Source: Sphingomonas kaistensis (GTDB lineage Bacteria > Pseudomonadota > Alphaproteobacteria > Sphingomonadales > Sphingomonadaceae). From it: a DNA stretch of 64,000 nucleotides. Both the position numbers and the translations under genes were made by a program. The DNA is taken from NCBI RefSeq assembly GCF_011927725.1, contig NZ_JAATJC010000001.1, positions 2,782,239 to 2,846,238 of the forward strand, written 5' to 3'. Shown piece after piece: positions 50,860-58,405 of this stretch (within the stretch, counting starts at the first letter, position 1; the number at the start of each line of letters is the position of its first letter). A model generated the notes under the pieces. That model saw only the letters and a list, made by a program, of their open reading frames with translations. It was not told the origin of the DNA and searched no databases.

Positions 50860-52157
50860 TCCAGTAATTCCTCCGCCACCGCTCCGCGCTCCGACACCAC
50901 GCCGGTCACCGCCACGTCGAGTACGACGTTGCCGAGCGTGCGGAAAGTGTCGGGAATGGTTTCCAGCGCCAGCAGCAGCGCAAGCGGCTCGATCGGCACA
51001 CCAAGCGCAATGCTGATCGGTGCGATCGAGGTGACGAAGCTGATCTGCCCGGGGAGGCTCACCGCACCGATCGAGGCCATGGCGGCCACCGCGATCCCCG
51101 CCACATAGCCGGTCGTGCTGATCTCCACGCCAAGCCAGTGCGCGACATACAGCGCCACGCCGATATTCATCGCCGGCCCCGTTGCCCGGAACAGCGCGAC
51201 GGCAAGCGGCAGGACGACGTCGGCGTCGCGCTGGCGGACCCGCAGGTCTGCGGCGCCTTGCAGCATCGCCGGCAATGACGCGAGCGACGAGCGGGTCGAC
51301 AGCGCCACCACCGAAGGCCCGGTGATCGCCTTGAAGAAGGCGGCGGGTGCGAAGCCCGCGACCAGGATTGCGATCCCGAACCCGACCAGGGTCAGGACCA
51401 CGCCCAGCGCGGAGATGATCAGGACATAGTGGACCACGGCGCCAAGCGCCGATCCGCCCGCCCCCGCGCCGACCGCGAAGGCCAGCGCCAGCACGCCGAC
51501 CGGGGCCAGCCACAGGACCCAGCCGATCACCCGCAACATGGCGTCCGACACGCCTTCGAAGAAGCCCAGCACGCCTGCCCGCCGCGCCGGCTCGACCCTG
51601 GCGAGCGCGAAGGCGAACACCCCGGTAAAGAAGACCAAGGGCAGGATATGGTCGTTGGCCGCCGCCGCGATCGGGTTGGGCGGGATGATCGTCTTGAAGA
51701 AGTCGGCCACGGTCGGGACGGCAGCGGCGGTGGCCGCCTGATCCACTCCGGCAAGACCAGCCTGGAGCGCCTGTGCGGCGGCCTGCGGAAGCGGGAAGAC
51801 GCTGAGCAGCGCCGGGGTCATGATCGCGCCGAACAAGGCCGAGAAGATGTAGAAACCGATGAACCAGGCGACTGCACGGGCAGCAAGGCCACCGGCCCGC
51901 GCCGCATCGGCGCCCCCGACGACGCCGACGATCAGCAGCGCGACGATCAGCGGAATGACCGTCATCCGAAGCGCGTCGAGCCACAGGCCGCCGATCAGCC
52001 CGGCCGCCTGGACCAGCGGCTCTTTGATCCCGTCGCCCATGCCCGCGACCAGGATCCCCAGCACCAGGCCGACGATCAGCGCCGCCATCAGCAGCAGTGC
52101 ACTCTTGCCGCCGGGACCCTTGGGTCGGTCGGCGGGCGCAGCGGTTGCGTCAGTCAT
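50856..52157 (-). CDS. Dicarboxylate/amino acid:cation symporter (DAACS family)
   Basis: A 433-aa membrane transporter of the GltP/DctA family: about eight membrane helices plus re-entrant loops; SLPAMLQGAADLRV and SALSTRSSLASLPA-type serine-rich motif (here VALSTRSSLASLPAML), and the conserved NIGVALYVAHWLGVEIS and GAVSLPGQISFVTSIAP near the end. It would import glutamate, aspartate or C4-dicarboxylates with H+ or Na+. It is convergent with the LytTR regulator; a LytS-type system near a carboxylate transporter suggests, but does not show, a regulatory link. Confidence 0.92.
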   Translation of the reverse strand: MTDATAAPADRPKGPGGKSALLLMAALIVGLVLGILVAGMGDGIKEPLVQAAGLIGGLWLDALRMTVIPLIVALLIVGVVGGADAARAGGLAARAVAWFIGFYIFSALFGAIMTPALLSVFPLPQAAAQALQAGLAGVDQAATAAAVPTVADFFKTIIPPNPIAAAANDHILPLVFFTGVFAFALARVEPARRAGVLGFFEGVSDAMLRVIGWVLWLAPVGVLALAFAVGAGAGGSALGAVVHYVLIISALGVVLTLVGFGIAILVAGFAPAAFFKAITGPSVVALSTRSSLASLPAMLQGAADLRVRQRDADVVLPLAVALFRATGPAMNIGVALYVAHWLGVEISTTGYVAGIAVAAMASIGAVSLPGQISFVTSIAPISIALGVPIEPLALLLALETIPDTFRTLGNVVLDVAVTGVVSERGAVAEELLD

Positions 52158-52288
52158 TCTTTGTCAAACTCCAGGCGCGAGCACGCTTGGCTCCTGACTA
52201 GCGGCCCGGTCGGACCGTGCAAGTGGCCGCACCTTGCGCGGTCCACCGCTCTGCCGCTGCGGCCCGGCTTAATAAAAGCCCCCTCCCC

Positions 52289-52314
52289 CCGAACCAGCCG
52301 GGGTCTAGGCGCGT
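52289..52314 (+). promoter_or_regulatory. EcfG-like promoter (CGAAC-N17-CGTT)
   Basis: One mismatch in the -35 (CGAAC at 52289-52293) with exact 17-nt spacing to CGTT (52311-52314). It lies 50 nt before the DUF2383-like gene. Confidence 0.5.
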
Positions 52315-52363
52315 TGAGGCCCGGACAGTTCATCCCCCGTGAATTGAACCAGAGGAGATTTCC

Positions 52364-52819
52364 ATGATCGGTTCGGACAACAAGGGCGTCGCTACGCTCG
52401 AGACCCTCACCACCACCCTGATCGACAGCGTCAACGGCTATCGCGACGCCGCGCAGAACGCCGAGGGCACCCGGTTCCAGGAACTGTTCCGCCGCAACGC
52501 CGACGAGCGCAGCCGCATCGCCGAAGAGCTTCGCAGCGAAATCCGCCGTCTGGGCGGTAATGCGCCCGACGACGGCAGCTTCCTCGGCGCCACCCACCAG
52601 CGCTTCCTCGACCTCAAGGCTGCGGTCACCGGTCGTGACGACAAGGCGATCATCAACGAGGTCGAGCGCGGCGAGGACTATCTCAAGGAAAAGTTCGAGG
52701 CCGCGCTTAACGCCACCGACGTCGCGCCGGAAACCCGCACGATCATCGAGCGCGCTTATCAGTCGGTGCGCCAAGGCCACGACCAGATCAGCAGCCTGAA
52801 GCACGGCCTGGAGGCCTGA
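52364..52819 (+). CDS. PA2169-family four-helix-bundle protein (DUF2383)
   Basis: A 151-aa helical protein of the PA2169/DUF2383 family: LETLTTTLIDSVNGYRDAAQ, then FQELFRRNADERSRIAEELR and VERGEDYLKEKFEAALNATD form a ferritin-like four-helix bundle without the usual iron ligands. These proteins are induced in stress and stationary phase. The ATG has AGAGGAG 7 nt upstream and an EcfG-like promoter before it. Co-transcribed with the DUF3597 gene 4 nt downstream. Confidence 0.9.
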   Translation: MIGSDNKGVATLETLTTTLIDSVNGYRDAAQNAEGTRFQELFRRNADERSRIAEELRSEIRRLGGNAPDDGSFLGATHQRFLDLKAAVTGRDDKAIINEVERGEDYLKEKFEAALNATDVAPETRTIIERAYQSVRQGHDQISSLKHGLEA

Positions 52820-52823
52820 CACC

Positions 52824-53267
52824 ATGGGTATCTTCGGCAAGATCAAGGACGCGATCTTCGGTCACAAGGATCCGGGACCGGGCCATCGCCCGACGATCCC
52901 GGCCGGGATGGCCGGCGGTCCGCCAGCCCAGCCGCAGCCGTCGGGAGGCCAAGCCATCGGTCAGGCCGACACGCAGGTTCAGCCCGCACCCGCACCCGCC
53001 TCCAAGGAAGTGGATGTCGAGCAGGTGCTTGCTGACATCAGCACCCAGCGCGGCAATCCCGACCTTAATTACAAGACGTCGATCGTCGACCTGATGAAGC
53101 TGCTCGGCATCGATTCCAGCCTCGAGAACCGCAAGGAACTCGCGCAGGAACTCGGTTACACCGGTGAGCTAAACGGCTCGGCGGAGATGAACATCTGGCT
53201 GCACAAAGCGACCATGAAGCAGCTTGCTGCCAATGGCGGCCGCGTGCCGGCGAGCTTCATCGACTGA
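52824..53267 (+). CDS. DUF3597-domain protein
   Basis: A 147-aa protein: MGIFGKIKDAIFGHKD at the start, a Pro/Gln-rich linker (~20-62), then the DUF3597 domain with NYKTSIVDLMKLLGIDSSLE, NRKELAQELGYTGELNGSAE and NIWLHKATMKQLAANGGRVP. The LxxELGYTG part resembles small LysM-like or BON-associated stress proteins. Starts 4 nt after the DUF2383-like stop, in the same operon. Function unknown; likely stress-linked through its promoter. Confidence 0.88.
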   Translation: MGIFGKIKDAIFGHKDPGPGHRPTIPAGMAGGPPAQPQPSGGQAIGQADTQVQPAPAPASKEVDVEQVLADISTQRGNPDLNYKTSIVDLMKLLGIDSSLENRKELAQELGYTGELNGSAEMNIWLHKATMKQLAANGGRVPASFID

Positions 53268-53278
53268 TCGAGTTCGGG

Positions 53279-53308
53279 ATCGGCGGAAGCATAAGCGCTT
53301 CCGCCGAT
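53279..53308. terminator. Hairpin terminator between DUF3597 gene and TonB-domain gene
   Basis: ATCGGCGGAAGC / GCTTCCGCCGAT stem of 12 bp with an ATAAGC loop lies 11 nt after the DUF3597 stop and 8 nt before the end of the convergent gene; it can serve both. The T-tail is weak. Confidence 0.65.
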
Positions 53309-53315
53309 TCTTACC

Positions 53316-54152
53316 TCAGCGCTTCGGCCCGTCCGCAAGCGCCGTCGTGACGACCATGCGCATCTCGCTGTCGCCCGGCACCTCATACTGCCCGATGCGC
53401 GACCCGACCACCGAACAGGCACGAACGGTCGGCCCCGGAAGCGGCCGGTAATCGAGCACCGAGCAACCCATCACCTGCCCGCCTTGCGAGACCTGCAACC
53501 GGGCCAATTCCCTTGAGATTACCCGCCGCCCTGGCCCGTCCAGATCGGGCCAGGGCGCCGCAGCATCGCGGATCAACCTGACCTCCATCGTCACCCGCGT
53601 CGCAGTGCCGTTCGCTGCTTTTTTGATCGCCTCGAAATAAGGCTGCGCCGAGAGCGTGGCACCGCAGTCTGGCGCGGCACGGCGTCCGACCTGCCCGCCC
53701 ATGGTCACTTCCATCTGGCAATCGCTGGGCGTGCCGTCGGGGGCGAGGCTGAAACTGCTGACGACCAGGTCCGGAATGGTCTGTCGCATCGGCAGCCGCC
53801 AGGTGATCCGCGCCGACATCGTGTCGCTGGTCGGCTTGCCTGCCGCGTCCAGCGCCGGCTCGAAGCGAGCGCGGCTGGCCATGATGCGGCAAGTCGTCGA
53901 ATCGAGTGATGCCGAGCCGCTTGATTTTTCGATCACGCAACTGGTCACCCGCCCGTCGGGCCCAATGGTCAGCTTGAAGCCGGTGGTCCCCTCTTGTCCG
54001 GCGCGGATCGCGTCACGCGGATAGTCGTTCGACGTGACGTAGCTCGCAAGGTTCGCGCGCGGCCGCGCGATGTAGCGACCGTGCGCAAGCGGCGGGGTAC
54101 GGGGCGCCGCGGCCTGGGCAGTCCCGAGCAAGGCAAGCAGGAGCATGGTCAT
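53316..54152 (-). CDS. Exported TonB C-terminal-domain protein
   Basis: A 278-aa protein: signal peptide (~1-16), then a TonB_C-like domain (~35-120) with YVTSNDYPRDAIRAGQEGTT, GFKLTIGPDGRVTSCVIEKSS and ASLDSTTCRIMASRARFEPA (the Cys pair is typical of this sphingomonad group). The second half repeats a similar beta-rich layout without strong motif. There is no long Pro-rich linker or inner-membrane anchor, so it is probably not a classical energy transducer. The ATG at 54152 has GAGG 7 nt upstream; GTG at 54155 is an alternative. Confidence 0.8.
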   Translation of the reverse strand: MTMLLLALLGTAQAAAPRTPPLAHGRYIARPRANLASYVTSNDYPRDAIRAGQEGTTGFKLTIGPDGRVTSCVIEKSSGSASLDSTTCRIMASRARFEPALDAAGKPTSDTMSARITWRLPMRQTIPDLVVSSFSLAPDGTPSDCQMEVTMGGQVGRRAAPDCGATLSAQPYFEAIKKAANGTATRVTMEVRLIRDAAAPWPDLDGPGRRVISRELARLQVSQGGQVMGCSVLDYRPLPGPTVRACSVVGSRIGQYEVPGDSEMRMVVTTALADGPKR

Positions 54153-54232
54153 CACGGGCCCTCACGCGCTGGAGGGCATGGCGCCGCCCCGACGATGCTC
54201 AGCCTAGCCCGGACCGCCCGTCACACAAGGGT

Positions 54233-54589
54233 TCAGCCCTTGGCCGGATCATGTCCCCAGTTCTTGAGGCTGGCCTCCCAGCGCGACCCGTCGGGATGCG
54301 CTGGCTTCTGCGCCTTGTGGCGGTGAACATAGCCCGCCACCTTCTTCATGTGGGCGAGATCGTCCTCGTCGAGATCGGCGACCTTTGTCCGAAGCAGGTC
54401 GACGATCCGCTTGCCCGACTTGTGACCGACGCTTTCTCCCTTGCCCTTGCCGTCCTCGCCTTTCCAGCCGACTTCCCTGCTCTCGTCGGTGTCGAGCCAC
54501 TTCTCGAGCTCGGACGGGCTCATGTTGACGGCGTCCGTGAAAGCTTTGCGGATGTCGCTACGTTCGTCGGCGTCGATGGTGTCGGCCAT
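54233..54589 (-). CDS. DUF3140-domain protein
   Basis: A 118-aa soluble protein: ERSDIRKAFTDAVNMSPSEL, EKWLDTDESREVGWKGEDGK, SVGHKSGKRIVDLLRTKVAD and LAHMKKVAGYVHRHKAQKPA match DUF3140, a basic family common in stress regulons and thought to bind DNA. The ATG at 54589 has AGGAG 8 nt upstream. A 402-aa frame upstream has no ribosome binding site and is rejected. It lies downstream of the putative RNA locus, separated by a terminator. Basic region and small size are typical. Confidence 0.85.
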   Translation of the reverse strand: MADTIDADERSDIRKAFTDAVNMSPSELEKWLDTDESREVGWKGEDGKGKGESVGHKSGKRIVDLLRTKVADLDEDDLAHMKKVAGYVHRHKAQKPAHPDGSRWEASLKNWGHDPAKG

Positions 54590-54680
54590 AGGTCTCACTC
54601 CTTCTTGGGAGGAGAACGCACGAGCCTCGCACTGGTGCGGCTGGCCTTGAGTGCAGGTCGGCGCCATTCGCGCCTCGCCC

Positions 54681-54716
54681 AAACAGAAATGGGGCCCGGC
54701 ATTGCTGCCGAGCCCC
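54681..54716 (-). terminator. Intrinsic terminator of the minus-strand RNA locus (GCAA tetraloop)
   Basis: On the minus strand GGGGCTCGGCA pairs with TGCCGGGCCCC (11 bp, one G-U) around a GCAA tetraloop, followed by ATTTCTGTTT. It separates the 55440-54720 interval from the DUF3140 gene. Confidence 0.72.
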
Positions 54717-55440
54717 ACTGCGCCGAGCTTGAGATTGCCGGTCTTCGCTTCGTGCCGACACTCCATCCCGAAGGAAAAGCGTCCGCGTTCCACGATCCTC
54801 GCGCACTCGCTCAGGCGTCGCGTCGGTCTCGATCGGCTGCCCGGTCTCCCGAGCTCTTCCCCGAAGCATCCGCCACGTTCCAGCCTTGCGGCCTTTCCGT
54901 CGCTTCCACCCGGCTCTGCCGGCGCCTCCCGGATCCAAAAGCTCCAGTCCGAAGACCTTTGCCCTGTCACCGTTCCGCTCCGACGGTCCTGGTCCTCGCC
55001 TCCGCTTCGAACTCGCTGCACTCCGAGGAGCGCTGCAACCTTCCAAGCTTCGGTCCGGTCCTGAACCTGCTTCCCGAGTTCTCCCTGGCAAGCCAGTTTC
55101 AAACCCGTGTCGCCACCAACCGTCCGTTCGCGGCCCTTCTTGGGACCATCGTCTTTCGCGCTGCCCTGACGCTCCTTGCGGAATGCCCGGCCTGCGGCGG
55201 TGAGACGATCATCTCTTCCGGCGCCTCTTGCCGGCTTCGCTTCGAAGATCCTTCGGCCGCTCTGTCCGGGCATCCTGGGGAAGCCCGAGCTTCGCAAACG
55301 AATTCCACTTCGTCGCCTTGCCGGCGGAGATCGGAAGTTCCTTTCCTTTCCTGCCGTCACACCCTTGCGGGTCCTTCGGAGGAGAGGGCCGGTTGCCCCC
55401 CGATCACCATTGAAAGATGACTCTTTTTTTGATTCGCGCA
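54681..55440 (-). ncRNA. Candidate ~750-nt structured noncoding RNA (no known family)
   Basis: Between the DUF3140 gene and uvrD there is almost 1 kb with no supported protein gene. The minus strand is rich in purines and has small hairpins capped by stable tetraloops: ACCC-GCAA-GGGT (55372-55361), TCC-GCAA-GGA (55182-55173), GGTC-TTCG-GACT (54957-54946), CCGGC-AGA-GCCGG (54922-54910), GGCC-GCAA-GGCT (54893-54882), TCC-TTCG-GGA (54775-54766), and the terminator with GCAA loop. Long open frames exist on both strands, but their third codon positions lack the GC bias of real genes here and no start has a ribosome binding site. I see no clear promoter; ends are approximate. A K/R-rich frame (55331-55209) without a normal start codon is the main coding alternative. 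Confidence 0.45.
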
Positions 55441-55464
55441 AAGCGGATTCGACAGCGCGGTGGC

Positions 55465-55473
55465 TGTGGATAA
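55465..55473 (-). promoter_or_regulatory. Perfect DnaA-box sequence TTATCCACA
   Basis: TTATCCACA on the minus strand, at the upstream end of the RNA locus and ~85 nt before uvrD. Single copy; no AT-rich unwinding element or cluster of boxes, so it is not an origin, but DnaA could bind. Confidence 0.4.
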
Positions 55474-55557
55474 CGGGGATATCGGGTGCAATCGTTTCGC
55501 CGCTGTTCCGCCCCGCGCTGTTGCCGTTCCGTTCTCCTCGCCCTAACTGCTTGATCC

Positions 55558-57873
55558 GTGTCCGAATCCGCTGCCCTGTCGCCCGAGCCGGCCTATCTCG
55601 CCAGCCTCAACGCTCCCCAGCGCGAGGCGGTGCTGACCACCGAGGGCCCGGTGCTGGTGCTGGCCGGCGCAGGGACCGGCAAGACCGCCGCGCTGACCGC
55701 GCGACTCGCCCACCTCATCGCGACTCGGAAGGCCTGGCCGAGCGAGATCCTGTCGGTGACCTTCACCAACAAGGCCGCGCGCGAGATGCGCGAGCGGATC
55801 GCCCGGATCAGCGGCGGCGCGATCGAAGGCATGCCGTGGCTTGGCACCTTTCACTCGATCGCCGCCAAGATGCTCCGCATCCATGCCGAGCTGGTCGGGC
55901 TGCAGAGCAATTTCACCATCCTCGACACCGACGACCAGCTGCGCCTGATGAAGCAATTGATCGTCGCCGCCGAACTCGACGAGAAACGCTGGCCGGCCCG
56001 CCAGCTCGCTTCCTGCATCGACCGCTGGAAGAACAAGGGACTGACCCCCGACCAGGTCGACGCGGGCGAAGCGGAAGCCTTCGCCAATGGCCGCGGCGCC
56101 GATCTCTACGCGCAATATCAGGCCCGCCTCAAAGCGGTGAACGCCTGCGATTTCGGCGACCTGCTGCTGCACATGCTGGTGATCTTCCGCACCCACGAGG
56201 ACGTGCTGGAGCGCTATCGCACCCGCTTCAAATATCTGCTGGTCGACGAATATCAGGACACCAACGCGGTCCAGTACGAATGGCTGAAGCTGCTCGCAGA
56301 GCCGCGCCGAAACCTGTGCTGCGTCGGCGACGACGACCAGTCGATCTACTCTTGGCGCGGGGCCGAGGTCGCCAACATCCTCCGCTTCGAGCGCGATTTC
56401 CCGGGCGCCGCGGTGATCCGGCTCGAGCAGAATTACCGTTCGACCCCCCACATCCTCGGCGCCGCCTCCGGCCTCATCGCCAACAACTCGGGCCGCCTCG
56501 GCAAGGATTTGTGGACCGAGGTCGATACGGGCGAGAAGGTCAAGGTCGTCGGCGTGTGGGACGGCCCGGAGGAAGCCCGCCGGGTCGGCGAAGAGGCCGA
56601 GCAGCACCAGCGCCGCGGCAGCCTCAGCGACATCGCCATCCTCGTCCGCGCCCAGTTCCAGACCCGCGAATTCGAAGAACGCTTCATCGCGATCGGCCTG
56701 CCCTACCAGATCGTCGGCGGCTTCCGCTTCTACGAGCGGGCCGAAATCCGCGACGCCCTCGCCTACCTCCGGCTGGTGCAGAGCCCGTCAGACGACCTCG
56801 CCTTCGAACGGATCGTCAACACCCCCAAGCGGGGCCTTGGCGACAAGGCGGTGGCGACCATCCACCGCTATGCCCGCGCAAGCGGACAGCCGCTGCTGCT
56901 TGCCGCCGCGCAGATGCTCGATTCGGACGAACTCACCCCGCAGGCCAAGCGCAGCCTCGGCCGCTTCGTCGGCGATTTCGCGCGCTGGCGGCAGATGCAC
57001 CTCGCCGCCGCCGACACTTCGCCTTCGCCCGGCGCTCCGCCGCCGCATGCCGAACTTGCCCGCCAGCTGCTCGACGAAAGCGGCTACACCGCCGCCCTCC
57101 AGAACGAACGCACCGCCGAAGCGTCCGGCCGGCTCGAGAACCTCGCCGAGCTGACCCGCGCGATGGAGGAGTATGAGAACCTCCCCTCCTTCCTCGAACA
57201 TGTCAGCCTGGTCATGGACAATGACGCCGACAAGTCGGGCGACAAGGTCACCATCATGACCATCCACGCCGCCAAGGGGCTGGAATTCCCAATCGTCTAT
57301 CTCGCCGGCTGGGAAGAAGGCGTGTTCCCCTCGCAGCGCGCGCTCGACGAAGGCGGAACCGCTTCCCTCGAGGAGGAACGCCGCCTCGCTTACGTCGCGA
57401 TCACCCGGGCGCGGGAGAAGGCGACCATCTTCCACGCCGCCAATCGTCGCATCTACGGCCAGTGGACCAGCAGCATTCCCAGCCGGTTCGTCGGTGAGCT
57501 CCCCAAGGAGCATGTCGAGGAAGAAACCACCATGACCGGCGGCGAGAGCCTGTGGCGCGCGCAGTGGAGCGAGAACGGCGATCCCTTCGCCCATGTCGCC
57601 GCCCAACGCCCCGACCGCCTCGCCACCCGCGGCCCCGGTTTCGGCCGCGCCGCGCAAAGCTTCACCCCCGTCCCCCAGCGCATCGTCGAGGCGCGCGCCT
57701 CGGCGGTCAGCCTCGGCAACAAGGGGCGCGACGACCTCTCGGTCGGCCAGCGGGTATTCCACGGCAAGTTCGGCTACGGCGCCATCGCCGCGATCGAAGG
57801 CAACAAGCTTGAGATCGACTTCGAACATGCCGGTCGCAAGCGGGTGCTCGACAGCTTCGTCAGCATCGGCTGA
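55558..57873 (+). CDS. uvrD: UvrD/PcrA-type ATP-dependent DNA helicase
   Basis: A 771-aa superfamily 1A helicase: N-terminal Q motif region LNAPQREAVLTTEGPVLVLA, Walker A GAGTGKT (~37-43), TFTNKAAREMRERI (motif Ia), VDEYQDTN (motif II), GDDDQSIYSWRGAE (motif III), LEQNYRST (IV), IMTIHAAKGLEFPIVYLAGW (V) and YVAITRAREK (VI). The C-terminal end has the Tudor-like RVFHGKFGYGAIAAIEGNKL seen in PcrA/UvrD. It acts in nucleotide excision and mismatch repair. The start is GTG at 55558, with no strong ribosome binding site. Upstream lies the unusual RNA-like locus. Confidence 0.94.
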   Translation: MSESAALSPEPAYLASLNAPQREAVLTTEGPVLVLAGAGTGKTAALTARLAHLIATRKAWPSEILSVTFTNKAAREMRERIARISGGAIEGMPWLGTFHSIAAKMLRIHAELVGLQSNFTILDTDDQLRLMKQLIVAAELDEKRWPARQLASCIDRWKNKGLTPDQVDAGEAEAFANGRGADLYAQYQARLKAVNACDFGDLLLHMLVIFRTHEDVLERYRTRFKYLLVDEYQDTNAVQYEWLKLLAEPRRNLCCVGDDDQSIYSWRGAEVANILRFERDFPGAAVIRLEQNYRSTPHILGAASGLIANNSGRLGKDLWTEVDTGEKVKVVGVWDGPEEARRVGEEAEQHQRRGSLSDIAILVRAQFQTREFEERFIAIGLPYQIVGGFRFYERAEIRDALAYLRLVQSPSDDLAFERIVNTPKRGLGDKAVATIHRYARASGQPLLLAAAQMLDSDELTPQAKRSLGRFVGDFARWRQMHLAAADTSPSPGAPPPHAELARQLLDESGYTAALQNERTAEASGRLENLAELTRAMEEYENLPSFLEHVSLVMDNDADKSGDKVTIMTIHAAKGLEFPIVYLAGWEEGVFPSQRALDEGGTASLEEERRLAYVAITRAREKATIFHAANRRIYGQWTSSIPSRFVGELPKEHVEEETTMTGGESLWRAQWSENGDPFAHVAAQRPDRLATRGPGFGRAAQSFTPVPQRIVEARASAVSLGNKGRDDLSVGQRVFHGKFGYGAIAAIEGNKLEIDFEHAGRKRVLDSFVSIG

Positions 57874-57876
57874 GCC

Positions 57877-57902
57877 GGAACCCGGACGACGCCGGGGCGG
57901 TT
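57877..57902 (+). promoter_or_regulatory. EcfG-like promoter (GGAAC-N17-GGTT)
   Basis: GGAAC (57877-57881), 17 nt, GGTT (57899-57902), one mismatch in the -10. It lies immediately before the DUF5872-like gene (ATG 57911), so its transcript would have almost no leader. Confidence 0.4.
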
Positions 57903-57910
57903 GATCCGCC

Positions 57911-58405
57911 ATGTCCGAGACTGCCGAGAAGACCGACCCAGCGCTGTGGGAAAAGGTGAAGAAGCGCGTCACCGCCGGGGACAAGGGCGGCGAAAAAGGT
58001 GAATGGTCGGCCCGCAAGGCGCAACTCGCGGTGGCCGAATATAGGAAAGCCGGCGGCGGTTATCGCGGCAAGAAAGACCCGAACAACCACCTCGCCGAAT
58101 GGACCCGCGAAGAGTGGGGTACCAAGTCGGGCAAGGACAGTGGCGAAACGGGTGAGCGCTACCTTCCGAAGAAGGCGCGCGAGGCGCTCACCGACAGCGA
58201 ATACAAGCGCACAACCGCCAAGAAGCGCGCCGATACGCGCAAGGGCAGGCAATTCTCCGCCCAGCCGAAAGACATCGCGGGCAAGACCTCAGCCGCGCGT
58301 CACGGCGAGCCGACCAAGGCCGACTTGCTCGCCGAAGCGCGCAAGCAGGACATCAAGGGCCGCTCGACCATGACCAAGGCCGAGCTCCAGAAGGCCCTCG
58401 CCTAG
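57911..58405 (+). CDS. DUF5872-like / SAP-like basic protein
   Basis: A 164-aa very basic, hydrophilic protein: GEWSARKAQLAVAEYRKAGG, GYRGKKDPNNHLAEWTREEW, ERYLPKKAREALTDSEYKRT, and a C-terminal KADLLAEARKQDIKGRSTMTK helix-turn-helix of the Rho-N/SAP type (~130-164). DUF5872 proteins and their relatives are induced in stress and may bind DNA. It overlaps the DEAD-box helicase stop on the other strand by 4 nt. No ribosome binding site; see the promoter directly upstream. Confidence 0.8.
   Translation: MSETAEKTDPALWEKVKKRVTAGDKGGEKGEWSARKAQLAVAEYRKAGGGYRGKKDPNNHLAEWTREEWGTKSGKDSGETGERYLPKKAREALTDSEYKRTTAKKRADTRKGRQFSAQPKDIAGKTSAARHGEPTKADLLAEARKQDIKGRSTMTKAELQKALA

Noticed and set aside
54251..55420. 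389-aa plus-strand frame opposite DUF3140 and the RNA locus
   Set aside because: Antisense of DUF3140 at one end, no ribosome binding site, low-complexity Ser/Arg/Pro product; high-GC shadow frame.
54233..55441. 402-aa minus-strand frame covering the RNA locus and DUF3140
   Set aside because: Only the last 118 residues match a family and have a ribosome binding site; the rest has no coding bias.
55440..55557. Replication origin near uvrD
   Set aside because: Only one DnaA box, no cluster of boxes and no origin-linked genes (dnaA, hemE, parAB) in the window.
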